64,000 nt of DNA from Marinobacterium lutimaris (GTDB lineage: Bacteria; Pseudomonadota; Gammaproteobacteria; Pseudomonadales; Balneatricaceae), in NCBI RefSeq assembly GCF_900108065.1, contig NZ_FNVQ01000001.1, positions 806,001-870,000 on the forward strand. The letters run 5' to 3'. Shown piece after piece: positions 36,549 through 44,511 of this stretch. Both the position numbers and the translations under genes were made by a program. The notes beneath the pieces are model-generated. The model was not told the origin of the DNA. It worked only from the letters and a program-made list of their open reading frames with translations, and did no database searches. Each line of letters begins with the position of its first letter. The stretch's first letter is position 1.

Positions 36549-36585
36549 CCCGCTAAAAACAATTCTTCGCAACTCTCCGCACGGT
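36549..36585 (+). repeat. 37-bp direct repeat, copy B
   Basis: Second copy, 224 bp after copy A. Both share CCCGC at the start and CTCTCCGCACGGT at the end. Origin unknown; decayed gene ends or recombination arm sites are both possible. Confidence 0.7.
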
Positions 36586-36784
36586 TTGGTGGCGGAAGCA
36601 ATCTCATCGTTAATGTGAGAACAGAGCTTCGGGCAGGCACGCGCTGATGACGCTTAAGTTAAGCCAGGTAAACGAGAGCAGGCGAGCCTGGACACAGGCA
36701 AACCAGGATGAGATCCGATCCTTAGTGTGAAATTCCAAACGCCAATCCAGATAGGCCGTTCTCAAATACCATATTTAACATAAT

Positions 36785-36803
36785 ATACATTATACGAATT
36801 TAT
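36785..36803 (+). other. loxP-like half-site plus spacer
   Basis: ATACATTATACGAATTTAT matches 18 of 19 positions of the phage P1 loxP sequence (part of the spacer plus one 13-bp arm). The opposite arm does not match loxP (6 of 13) and is not a good inverted copy. It lies 119 bp from the end of the tyrosine recombinase gene. Resemblance may be chance in AT-rich DNA. Confidence 0.25.
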
Positions 36804-36921
36804 GTAGTTCGCTATATGGGGCTGTACGGATCAACAAGCGCTTACCAACCTTGGTGCTGTTTTGGCCTGATTTGGGCTCTAAATGGATCAACAGAGACTG
36901 CCTTGCTACCTGGTTAGGAAG

Positions 36922-38223
36922 TCAGTCATAGGAATCGGCAAGATGATCCATCGGTTTCCCTGCGGCAGACTCGTGACGCTCTACCCTTGAGGTGTGCAGG
37001 TACTGTGATGTGGTGTCGATGCTGTCGTGACCGGCGTCGGCTTGCACGTGTGACAGCGGTCGTTTGTTGAGGTTGATGTCATGGGATATGCCGGTATGGC
37101 GAATGCTGTGTGGTGTCATCTGGCGCATTTCGCGTGCGTCCTGATCGAAGCCGTCCTTTGCTGCGAGCTGGGCGGCTGACTCGATGACCTGGTCGATCTC
37201 TTCGCGTAGCTGCCGGATACCCAGGTTCGCGTTTAGCAGACCTGCGTCTCGACCTCGGCCAGCGGCACGGTGGCGCACGAACAGCGGCGTACTTTCGTTG
37301 GGGGTTGGCAAAGGATTGAGGCCCAGGTGGCTGCGATAACGCTTCAGCGCTTTGATCAGTGCGTTAGAGACCGCCACGGTGCGCTTTTTGCCGCCTTTAC
37401 TGCGCGGGATATGAAAGCCCCAGACGCCGGTTTTGCTGTCACGGCGGAACTGGCCCATGACCGGTGAAAAGCCGGGCTTGGCTGCGGCCTCGGAGATGCG
37501 CAGATAGCAGCCGTACATAAGGCTGATCAGGAATAGCGTGCGTTCATGCTGCTCAGGGTCGTTGCGGGCGAGCTTTTCGGCGCTGGCGATTACGTAGGAC
37601 CACTGTAGTTCAGTGAAGGCGCGGACCTCCTCGTCATCTTCATGCATGACAAGGTTTTGCGAAGAGGTTTTGAATCTTCCGTTTTTCATCAACATCATAG
37701 CGGGGTTTCTTTCAGTATATTCTTCATAAATCAGGTAGTTGAAGAATGCAGAAAGAATCGCCAGTTTTGTCTTCAGCGCCTTGTCGGTGATGCGGTAAGG
37801 CTGCTCCACTCCGTCCAGTTTCTTACCCAAAAAGGGCCGCCAGAGCGGATTTGGAACCCGCTCGTCGGTGTCCTTGTTGAGCATAAACTGAGCAACATTG
37901 CGGTAGGCGATCAGCTCCTTGGGCGGTGCGCCGCAGTAGTCGATGTAACGTGTGAGAATACGGCGCGTGATATCCGCCACTGAGATCTGTTCGACCTCAA
38001 ACGCCCAATACAGAAAGGTGGTGAGTTCACTACGGTAGGTCTTGTAGTTGTTCTCGTTAGTTCGCTGCTCCAGCAGCCAGTCGGTAGCCAGCTCATACAC
38101 CAGGGTGGCATCGGGCACCTGGCGCAGCGTCAGTGTGGCGAGGTGCTGGTTCACGGTTGGATTGCCGTCTTCAAGGTGCGCGGCAGCATCAAACAGTGGC
38201 ATGGCAGGAGGCAGGTCGAGCAT
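36922..38223 (-). CDS. Tyrosine-type site-specific recombinase (integrase)
   Basis: A 433-residue phage-type integrase. An N-terminal SAM-like core-binding domain (about 45-190) precedes the catalytic domain with arginine I in CYLRISEAA, the lysine region RSKGGKKRTVAV, HSIRHTG for the H-x-x-R pair, and AGHDSIDTTSQYLHTSR for the final His and nucleophilic Tyr. All catalytic residues appear present. It faces the restriction operon and probably mobilised it. An inverted repeat with a 6-bp spacer lies 58 bp upstream of the start. Confidence 0.93.
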   Translation of the reverse strand: MLDLPPAMPLFDAAAHLEDGNPTVNQHLATLTLRQVPDATLVYELATDWLLEQRTNENNYKTYRSELTTFLYWAFEVEQISVADITRRILTRYIDYCGAPPKELIAYRNVAQFMLNKDTDERVPNPLWRPFLGKKLDGVEQPYRITDKALKTKLAILSAFFNYLIYEEYTERNPAMMLMKNGRFKTSSQNLVMHEDDEEVRAFTELQWSYVIASAEKLARNDPEQHERTLFLISLMYGCYLRISEAAAKPGFSPVMGQFRRDSKTGVWGFHIPRSKGGKKRTVAVSNALIKALKRYRSHLGLNPLPTPNESTPLFVRHRAAGRGRDAGLLNANLGIRQLREEIDQVIESAAQLAAKDGFDQDAREMRQMTPHSIRHTGISHDINLNKRPLSHVQADAGHDSIDTTSQYLHTSRVERHESAAGKPMDHLADSYD

Positions 38224-38280
38224 CGGAATACCGTTGATTTCGAAGGCTAAAATATCGCTAAAACAATAGTTTACAGCATA

Positions 38281-38306
38281 ATGCCGATAAATAGCATTAT
38301 CGGCAT
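38281..38306. repeat. Perfect inverted repeat upstream of the integrase
   Basis: Arms ATGCCGATAA (38281-38290) and TTATCGGCAT (38297-38306) with spacer ATAGCA. A second, overlapping inverted pair ATAATGC / GCATTAT surrounds the same centre region. The geometry fits either a repressor operator at the integrase promoter or a tyrosine-recombinase core site (arms around a 6-bp crossover). The rest of 38224-38596 shows no gene. Confidence 0.55.
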
Positions 38307-38522
38307 CGAGATCGGTTTTATGGGTTTTTCAGCAGTCTGATAACCAGTCTGTTGATACGCGTTATTGCCGCCCGAGCTCTCAGGTTAGCTCGCGGGTCTG
38401 TGCGCATTTCGCTGCGGATGATTCGGTTTGCCGGTTGGGTTTATCGAGTCAATGACGGGAGAACGTCAGCTGCCCTGCTTTTCTCTGGCAAAACCGGGAA
38501 GGTGTGGATCTGGATGCACTGA

Positions 38523-38546
38523 TCCGCGTATCAGGCGATACGCGGA
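38523..38546 (-). terminator. Hairpin downstream of the TonB receptor gene
   Basis: Perfect 10-bp arms TCCGCGTATC (38523-38532) and GATACGCGGA (38537-38546) with loop AGGC, 51 bp beyond the receptor stop on the minus strand. No U-tract follows, so it may be a Rho-assisted end or RNA 3' stabiliser rather than a classic terminator. Confidence 0.4.
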
Positions 38547-38596
38547 CCGGGATTTAAAAGTGTTCAGCCTGTCAGAAGGCTTTGCGGATCAGGCTC

Positions 38597-40708
38597 TTAG
38601 TATTTCCACGTAAGAGTGCCCAGCACGCGGCGAGGTTCGCCATAGAGCACCTGCCCCCACTGCGGACTCTCAAAGTACTCCTCATTGGTGAGGTTGTTGA
38701 TGTTTAAAGCCAGCGAGACGTTATCGGTGAGCTGGTGCTTGGCGAACAGATCCACCAGCGCGTAGCTGTCTTGAACTTCGACACCGTTATAGTAGATCTC
38801 ATTCTGCCAGCGCACGCCGCCGCCAATCCGAAGGTTTTCCATGCTTGGGACGCGATAGGAAGTGGCTAATTTAAACTGGCGCGTCGGTATATAGGTGCGG
38901 GTTTCATGCCCATCCACATCGTCGATCTGTAGCGCGGTAAAACCGGCGCTGAGCTGCAGGTTATCGGTCACCTGCCCTGCCAGTTCGATTTCAAAGCCCT
39001 TGCTGTCGTACTCGACACCGCGGTAAATATTGAGGCCGCTGGCTTGATCCACTGATTCCCATTCACCGAAGTTATCCTGGCGTGAGCCAAAGTGTGCCAG
39101 CGTTAGTACCAGGCCTGAGTCGAACAGTTCCTGTTTGATGCCGACCTCCCAGCTATCGCCCTCCACGGCGCCAAGCGGCTCCAGCGATGAATCTACCCAG
39201 GTCTGTGGCTGGTACACCTTGCTGTAGCTGCCGTACAGCATGGTGCCCGGTAGCGCTGCATAGGTCAGGCCCGCGTAAGGTACGGTTTCATCCACCGACG
39301 CATCCTGATCGGCACCATAGCTGATGCCGCTCTGCTCGCTGTCGATGGTGCGCGCGCCCAGCAATACGGCGAGTTTATCGGTCGCCCTGAGGCGGGTTGA
39401 GAGGTAGTACGAGGTCTGGTCCTGCTCGATATCGGTGGTTTGGGTGGCCGGGTCGAACAGATCGAACTCTGGCCGCGGCGTGTTGCCTTCGGCCCAGTCG
39501 CTTCCCAGCGGGTCGTAATGCCAGGCGCTTGCGTAACGCGAGCTGGCTGTCAGGTCGATATCGGCGTAATTGGCGCCGACCACCAGCTCATGTTCCTGCC
39601 CCCAGGCATCGAAGGTGCCGGTGACATACATATCGAACACATCCTGTTTGTCCCGGGCGTCGTAGCGGCTTGCGTCGGCGCTAAGCCCAAGCCCTGTGGT
39701 CCGATCCGGAGCGCCGGTGGTGTAAAAGGTATCCCAATCCTTATCCTGCACCGCATGGGTGTAGATCAGTTTTGCCATCCAGCGGTCATTCAAGTCGTGC
39801 TCATATTCGACAAAGGATCGCGTCTGTTTGACGTCCTGGTAGGCCCAGTCAGTGGCCGTGTTGGTGGATCTATCAAAGTTGGTCACGCCACCATCGGCGT
39901 AAAACAGCGGCAGACCGCCGGAGATATTTCCGTCGCTGTGGCCGTCGTTAATGCTGTGTCCAACGGTCAATCGGCTGGCATCGGTAAGGTCGGCGGTGAG
40001 TACGCCGTAAAAGACATTTGTATCCTGTGAGTACCGGTCCATGTAGGAATCGCTGGTCTGCTTCGCCACGACCAGCCGCCCTTTCAGCCTGTTCTCTATC
40101 AGCTGGCCGGAAACATCGGCCTCGACCCGCCCGTAATCCCAGCTGCCGGCGGATGCTGCAAAGTGTGCCTGGGTTTCATCGGTGGGGCGTTTACGCACGA
40201 AGTTAATGGTGGCTGACGGATTGGCGAGGCCTGTAATCAAACCGGTGGCGCCTTTTACCACTTCAACCTGCTCGTAGATAAAGCTGTCATCGTGGCCCTG
40301 ATTGAGGCCATAGGAAAACGGCACGCCGACACCGTCATACTGGAAGTTGACGATATCGAAGCCCCGAGCGGTGTAGTAGGTGCGATCGGTTTCAACCCTT
40401 TCCACCGTCACGCCCGGGGTATAGCGCAAAACCTCTTCGGCGTTTCGGAGTGAGAAATCATCCATCTGGTCTCTGGAGATGACCGATACGGTCTGCGGTG
40501 TCTCATAGATCGACAGGCCAAGCTTGGTGGCAGACTTGGTCTTTTCCGGTTCGCCATAAACAACCAGAGGGCCGAGTAGCGTGAATTCCGATTCAGCGTC
40601 CGTATTATCCGGCTCTGCAGTTCCCTCTACCGTCGATTCGGCGCTTGCGCCAGAACTGGCTAGCGCTGCGATAACCAGCGCCAGGGCCTGGTGTTTATAG
40701 GCTCTCAT
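38597..40708 (-). CDS. TonB-dependent siderophore receptor
   Basis: A 703-residue outer-membrane receptor. Signal peptide of about 23 residues (ends SGASA), a plug domain with ETPQTVSVISRDQMDDF and YTARGFDIVNFQYDGV, then a 22-strand barrel ending in WKY with typical TonB-receptor blocks (YASYSKVYQPQ-like, NLTNEEYFES). The FecA-type N-terminal signalling domain is absent. It imports a ferric siderophore; the ligand cannot be told, but the closest styles are ferrichrome/hydroxamate receptors. A Fur-like box lies 76 bp upstream. No TonB, ABC or reductase genes are adjacent. Confidence 0.93.
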   Translation of the reverse strand: MRAYKHQALALVIAALASSGASAESTVEGTAEPDNTDAESEFTLLGPLVVYGEPEKTKSATKLGLSIYETPQTVSVISRDQMDDFSLRNAEEVLRYTPGVTVERVETDRTYYTARGFDIVNFQYDGVGVPFSYGLNQGHDDSFIYEQVEVVKGATGLITGLANPSATINFVRKRPTDETQAHFAASAGSWDYGRVEADVSGQLIENRLKGRLVVAKQTSDSYMDRYSQDTNVFYGVLTADLTDASRLTVGHSINDGHSDGNISGGLPLFYADGGVTNFDRSTNTATDWAYQDVKQTRSFVEYEHDLNDRWMAKLIYTHAVQDKDWDTFYTTGAPDRTTGLGLSADASRYDARDKQDVFDMYVTGTFDAWGQEHELVVGANYADIDLTASSRYASAWHYDPLGSDWAEGNTPRPEFDLFDPATQTTDIEQDQTSYYLSTRLRATDKLAVLLGARTIDSEQSGISYGADQDASVDETVPYAGLTYAALPGTMLYGSYSKVYQPQTWVDSSLEPLGAVEGDSWEVGIKQELFDSGLVLTLAHFGSRQDNFGEWESVDQASGLNIYRGVEYDSKGFEIELAGQVTDNLQLSAGFTALQIDDVDGHETRTYIPTRQFKLATSYRVPSMENLRIGGGVRWQNEIYYNGVEVQDSYALVDLFAKHQLTDNVSLALNINNLTNEEYFESPQWGQVLYGEPRRVLGTLTWKY

Positions 40709-40783
40709 TGAACTCTCCCTGTTCTTACGGATGCAAAATGACTGGTCTTACAGTCATGCAGTATCGAAAATATAATGAACGGT

Positions 40784-40802
40784 AATGCAAATCAATATCG
40801 TT
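40784..40802. promoter_or_regulatory. Fur-like box
   Basis: AATGCAAATCAATATCGTT agrees with the Fur consensus AATGAGAATGATTATCATT at 14 of 19 positions and lies 76 bp upstream of the TonB receptor start, in the promoter region. Iron repression is the expected regulation of a siderophore receptor. Confidence 0.55.
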
Positions 40803-40904
40803 CGTGATTATTGTGTCTAGGGAGGTACGGCCTTGAGCGGCTTGCTCAACGGGCGTTTAGTGCAGCGGAGTCCATGACAGTGGAATGCGGAAATCGGCAG
40901 CTTG

Positions 40905-41654
40905 TCAGGCTTTTCTGGCGTCTTTGATCATTACACCCTTCTCGTCCCGTTTAATCTCGAACAGTCCGATGGCGTCGATCAGTTCAGTGAGTTTCTGATA
41001 GCCGTAGTTGCGTGGGTCGAAGTCTGGCAGCGCCTTGCTGAGATAGCTGCCGACCGCGCCGAGGTTGGCCCAGTCGCTGTCATCTGAACAGGTGTCGATA
41101 CCGGTGCGGATCATCTGCAGAAGTTTGGTGTTGCCGCGAAGCTGCTTGGCGCTTTGCTTTAGCGCTGGCCCATCGGGTGCCGACGAGGTGCTTTCTGCGC
41201 TGTCGCTGGTGAAAATTTCGGTGTAGATGAAGCGGTCGCAGGCGGCGACAAAGGGCTTGGGCGTTTTCATCTCACCGAAACCATAGACCACCTTCCCCGC
41301 CTCTCTTATGCGCGCCGCCAGCCGGGTGAAGTCGCTGTCGCTGGAGACCAGGCAGAAGCCGCTGAACGGGCCGGTATAGAGCAGGTCCATGGCGTCGATA
41401 ATCATGGCGCTATCGGTGGCGTTCTTGCCGGTGGTGTAACGGAACTGCTGAATGGGCTGAATCGAGTGCTCCAGCAGTACCGCCTTCCAGGAGCCCAGGT
41501 TTGGCGTGGTCCAGTCACCGTAGATCCGCTTGACGCTGGCGACACCCAGCTTCGCGACCTCATTCAACAGGCCATCGACGATGCGTGGATTGGCGTTGTC
41601 GGCATCGATCAGTACGGCCAGCGTCTGGTTGCTGTCCCTTTCTCTTCTATCCAT
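40905..41654 (-). CDS. NYN-domain (LabA-like) protein with OST-HTH/LOTUS C-terminus
   Basis: A 249-residue protein. An N-terminal NYN (PIN-like) RNase domain has the acidic residues in LAVLIDADNANPRIV, TDSAMIIDAMDLLY and LVSSDSDFTRLA. The C-terminal part (about 170-245; LLQMIRTGIDTCSDDSDWAN, GYQKLTELIDAIGLFEIK) is an OST-HTH/LOTUS RNA-binding domain. Predicted RNA-processing nuclease, function unknown in most bacteria. ATG at 41654 is the only in-frame start after an upstream TAG. The start region is tandemly repeated (41645-41696), producing overlapping mini-ORFs. Confidence 0.9.
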   Translation of the reverse strand: MDRRERDSNQTLAVLIDADNANPRIVDGLLNEVAKLGVASVKRIYGDWTTPNLGSWKAVLLEHSIQPIQQFRYTTGKNATDSAMIIDAMDLLYTGPFSGFCLVSSDSDFTRLAARIREAGKVVYGFGEMKTPKPFVAACDRFIYTEIFTSDSAESTSSAPDGPALKQSAKQLRGNTKLLQMIRTGIDTCSDDSDWANLGAVGSYLSKALPDFDPRNYGYQKLTELIDAIGLFEIKRDEKGVMIKDARKA

Positions 41655-41696
41655 TGCTTCTATCCATTGCTTCTACCCATAGCTTCTTTCCATCAC
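41645..41696 (-). repeat. Four 13-bp repeats duplicating the NYN start region
   Basis: On the plus strand the units are TTCTATCCATTGC twice (41645-41657, 41658-41670), TTCTACCCATAGC (41671-41683) and TTCTTTCCATCAC (41684-41696). On the coding strand each carries an ATG (41693, 41680, 41667, and the gene's own 41654). The first three open six-codon frames that stop at TAG just after the next ATG. The only good ribosome site (AAGGAG, 41706-41711) is before the first ATG, so reinitiation down the chain may feed the gene. Confidence 0.6.
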
Positions 41697-41804
41697 CTGG
41701 CGCCGCTCCTTGAGTCTCTTGTTCTAAATTTCTTGTTTAAGAGCGCATGTTAAAGGTTGCTCCTGGAGTCTAGCTGGTTGAGCGAACCGTTGCCGACGCT
41801 CCGT

Positions 41805-44279
41805 CTATTTATGCCGAAAACCGAGCAACCTCAGAGCATTCAGCGTGACCAGCACCGTGGCCCCGGTATCCGCCATCACCGCCAGCCAGAGGCCGGTAAC
41901 ACCGAATATGGTGGTGATCAGGAACAGACCTTTCAGGCCCAGGGCAATCATCAGGTTCTGGCGGATATTGGCCATGGTGGCGCGTGCCAGGCGTATCTTG
42001 GCGGTGACATCATCCACGTAATTGCGCAGCAGTGCGCCATCAGCGGTTTCCATCGCCACATCGGTGCCGCCGCCCATGGCGATACCGACGTGGGCTGAAG
42101 CCAGTGCAGGTGCGTCATTGATACCGTCGCCGACCATCATGGTCGGGCCGCGGGAAGCCATCTCCTGCACCGCCTTGACCTTATCCTCCGGCATCAGCCC
42201 GGCACGAAACTCCACATCGAGCAAGCCGGCGATCGCAGCGGCCGTGCGCGGGTTATCGCCGGTGAGCATCATTGGGGTGATCCCCAGGGCCTTAAGATTA
42301 CGGATCGCCAGGATGGCGTCCGGGCGTGGTTCGTCACGCAGCGCAAGAATCCCAAGCAAGCGGGTATCGTCGAACAGCGCCACGACGGTTTTACCCGCTT
42401 CTTCCAGGGCTTCGATGCTCGCCTCTGTCTCTGGCTGCAAAATACCCATATCCCGGGCGTATTGTGGTGAGCCCAGGTAGATGCGACGGTTTTCGATCTC
42501 TGCGGAAACGCCCTTGCCGGCGATAACGCGGGCGTTCTGAATCGATGGGATATCGAGTCCCTGCTCCGTTGCCCGGGCCACCAGTGCCACCGCCAACGGG
42601 TGGCTGGACTCCATCTCCACGGCAGCCGCCAGTTTCAGCAGTTCTGGCTCTGAAATATCGACCGGCTTGAGGTCTGTCAATTGCGGGCGGCCCAGCGTCA
42701 GTGTGCCGGTTTTATCAAAGGCGATCTGACGAATGGTTGCGGCGGCTTCTATCACCGATCCACCCTTCATCAGCAGTCCGCTGCGGGTGCCGGCGTACAG
42801 CGCCGATGCGATAGATGCGGGCACCGAGATCACCAGCGCGCAGGGGCAGCCGATCAGCAACAGCGCCAGGGCGCGGTAGATCCAGGTATCCCAGAGTCCG
42901 CCGAAAAATAGCGGCGGAATCACGGCAACCAGTGTCGCCAGGCCGACAATAGCGGGCATGTAATAGCGACTGAAGCGATCGATAAAGCGCTCCGTCGGCG
43001 CGCGACTGGATTCCGCCTCTTCCACCATGCGGATAATCCGCGCGATGGTGTTTTCACCGGCAGGTTTGGTGACTTTTACGCGCAGTGTCGCTTCGGTATT
43101 GATCGACGCGGCAAAGACGCTGTCGCCCGGCGCCTTGGCTACCGGCATCGACTCGCCGGTTACCGGGCTTTCATCGACGCCGGAAAAGCCTTCGGTAATC
43201 TCACCATCGGTGGGAATGCGGTCGCCGGGGCGTACCTGAACAATCTGGCCGATAGCGAGCTTATCTACATCGATGTCGCGCACGCCATCGGCTGTTTCCA
43301 GGCGTGCGGTCTTTGGCAGCAGGCGCCCAAGCGCATGAATGCCCGCCCGGGCGCGGTTGGCCGCGACACCTTCCAGCGCTTCACCCACGGCGAACAGGAA
43401 TACCACCAGCGCGGCTTCGGCCGTGGCACCGATGATCAGCGCCCCGCCCGCGGCGATGGTCATCAGCATCTCGATGGTGAATGGCATACCAGAGCGCAGT
43501 GCGGCAAACGCCTGACGCGCGACCGGAACCAGGCCGGAAAGACAGGCAACACCGAACACCCAGCGCGCGGTTTCCTCACCGGCAACCAGGCGTGTGATCC
43601 AGGCGGCTGTCAGCAGCAGGCCGGTAACCATAATCAAGCGGGCCTGAGTGCTGGCGATCCAGCGTTGACGCTTGGGCTCTGCTTCGGAGGATTCGCTGAC
43701 TGTGCTCTGAGAGTCGTTGCGCACCAGGCTAAAGCCCAGGCCGGATACCGTGCTCTCGATGTTCTCAGCAGTGGTTGTGCCGCCCTGCTCAAGCCGCAGG
43801 TTCAGCGTTTCCGACATAGTCGAGACCTGGATATCGCTGACGCCGGGGAGTTTCTCCAGTGCGCCGCGGATCTTGCCGGCACAGCTTCCGCAGTCCATTC
43901 CGCTGACTTTCCAGCTGATCTTTTGAGAGAGACTGTCCGTTGCTGTTGCCGCGAAAGGCGTTTCACTGTTGGCCGTGCTGCAGCTGCCTGAGCCGCTGTG
44001 TGAACAGCCACAGCTATGGCTTTCGTCAGGCGCGCTCGCTGGCGCATCAATGGCCTGAACGCCGTAGCCAAGCCGGTCGACGGCGGTTTCTATTCTCTCA
44101 ACGGTAGTTTGCGATTCATCCAGCTTCAGGCGCAGGGTCTCGGTCATCATCGATACCTGAACCTCGCTGACGCCGGGCAGGCGCTCAACGGCACCGCGTA
44201 CCTTGGCAGCGCAGCCGCCACAGTCCATGCCGCTGACTTTCCATGAGCGCTCTGTTGAGGTCAGGTTTGCTTCGTTCAT
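41805..44279 (-). CDS. zntA: Heavy-metal P1B-type ATPase (Zn/Cd/Pb exporter, ZntA-like)
   Basis: An 824-residue exporter. ATG at 44279 is chosen over an upstream TTG because a GGAGG site lies 7-8 bases before it. Two N-terminal HMA domains each carry GMDCxxC (about residues 17 and 126), linked by a metal-binding stretch HSCGCSHSGSGSCS. Membrane signature CPC in IGCPCALVISVP, phosphorylation motif DKTGTLT, SSHPLA and GDGINDAPALA are all present. CPC plus a CadR/PbrR-type regulator nearby indicates divalent soft metals rather than copper. The promoter has a 19-bp spacer, typical of MerR control. Confidence 0.94.
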   Translation of the reverse strand: MNEANLTSTERSWKVSGMDCGGCAAKVRGAVERLPGVSEVQVSMMTETLRLKLDESQTTVERIETAVDRLGYGVQAIDAPASAPDESHSCGCSHSGSGSCSTANSETPFAATATDSLSQKISWKVSGMDCGSCAGKIRGALEKLPGVSDIQVSTMSETLNLRLEQGGTTTAENIESTVSGLGFSLVRNDSQSTVSESSEAEPKRQRWIASTQARLIMVTGLLLTAAWITRLVAGEETARWVFGVACLSGLVPVARQAFAALRSGMPFTIEMLMTIAAGGALIIGATAEAALVVFLFAVGEALEGVAANRARAGIHALGRLLPKTARLETADGVRDIDVDKLAIGQIVQVRPGDRIPTDGEITEGFSGVDESPVTGESMPVAKAPGDSVFAASINTEATLRVKVTKPAGENTIARIIRMVEEAESSRAPTERFIDRFSRYYMPAIVGLATLVAVIPPLFFGGLWDTWIYRALALLLIGCPCALVISVPASIASALYAGTRSGLLMKGGSVIEAAATIRQIAFDKTGTLTLGRPQLTDLKPVDISEPELLKLAAAVEMESSHPLAVALVARATEQGLDIPSIQNARVIAGKGVSAEIENRRIYLGSPQYARDMGILQPETEASIEALEEAGKTVVALFDDTRLLGILALRDEPRPDAILAIRNLKALGITPMMLTGDNPRTAAAIAGLLDVEFRAGLMPEDKVKAVQEMASRGPTMMVGDGINDAPALASAHVGIAMGGGTDVAMETADGALLRNYVDDVTAKIRLARATMANIRQNLMIALGLKGLFLITTIFGVTGLWLAVMADTGATVLVTLNALRLLGFRHK

Positions 44280-44325
44280 CAATAACCTCCTCCCGTCCGG
44301 GAACCGATATTACTTTCTAGGTTTA

Positions 44326-44356
44326 ATCCTAATAGCTATAGCGGCTAGAGGTTCAA
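44326..44356 (-). promoter_or_regulatory. MerR-type promoter of zntA
   Basis: Reading on the minus strand: -35 TTGAAC (44351-44356), a 19-bp spacer holding the dyad CTCTAG-CCG-CTATAG (44336-44350), -10 TAGGAT (44326-44331). The overlong spacer with a dyad is the hallmark of MerR-activated promoters, here most likely bound by the regulator at 45880-46353. Confidence 0.8.
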
Positions 44357-44422
44357 GTGCTGTGTGGGTTGCTTAGCGCGAGTGATTGATCGTTGGGCTG
44401 TAGATGAGGAGCTGGTGGGTAC

Positions 44423-44446
44423 GCGCGGCCTCTGTCGCGGCCGCGC
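44423..44446 (+). terminator. GC-rich hairpin between dctP-like gene and zntA
   Basis: GCGCGGCC (44423-44430) and GGCCGCGC (44439-44446) form a perfect 8-bp stem with an 8-base loop, followed on the plus strand by TTTGTTTGTTT. The T-rich side faces plus-strand transcription, although both flanking genes are on the minus strand. It could block antisense transcripts or work imperfectly for the dctP-like gene. Confidence 0.4.
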
Positions 44447-44511
44447 TTTGTTTGTTTCGGTCCTGAGTGGCTAGGATGTTGCCGAGTGCGCCGCTCTTTG
44501 GCTTAACCAGC

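Larger units (their letters stand above)
36260..36921. other. Non-coding island segment with direct repeat and AT-rich stretch
   Basis: About 660 bp without a credible gene. It holds a 37-bp imperfect direct repeat (36325-36361 and 36549-36585), an AT-rich stretch at 36765-36820 with a lox-like half-site, and the 3' side of the recombinase gene. Such a stretch beside an integrase is a natural place for an attachment site, but no core was proven. Confidence 0.55.

Noticed and set aside
36549-36720. Possible integron attC-like or cassette structure
   Set aside because: No core sites of the form RYYYAAC/GTTRRRY in a folded arrangement and the recombinase lacks integron-integrase features.
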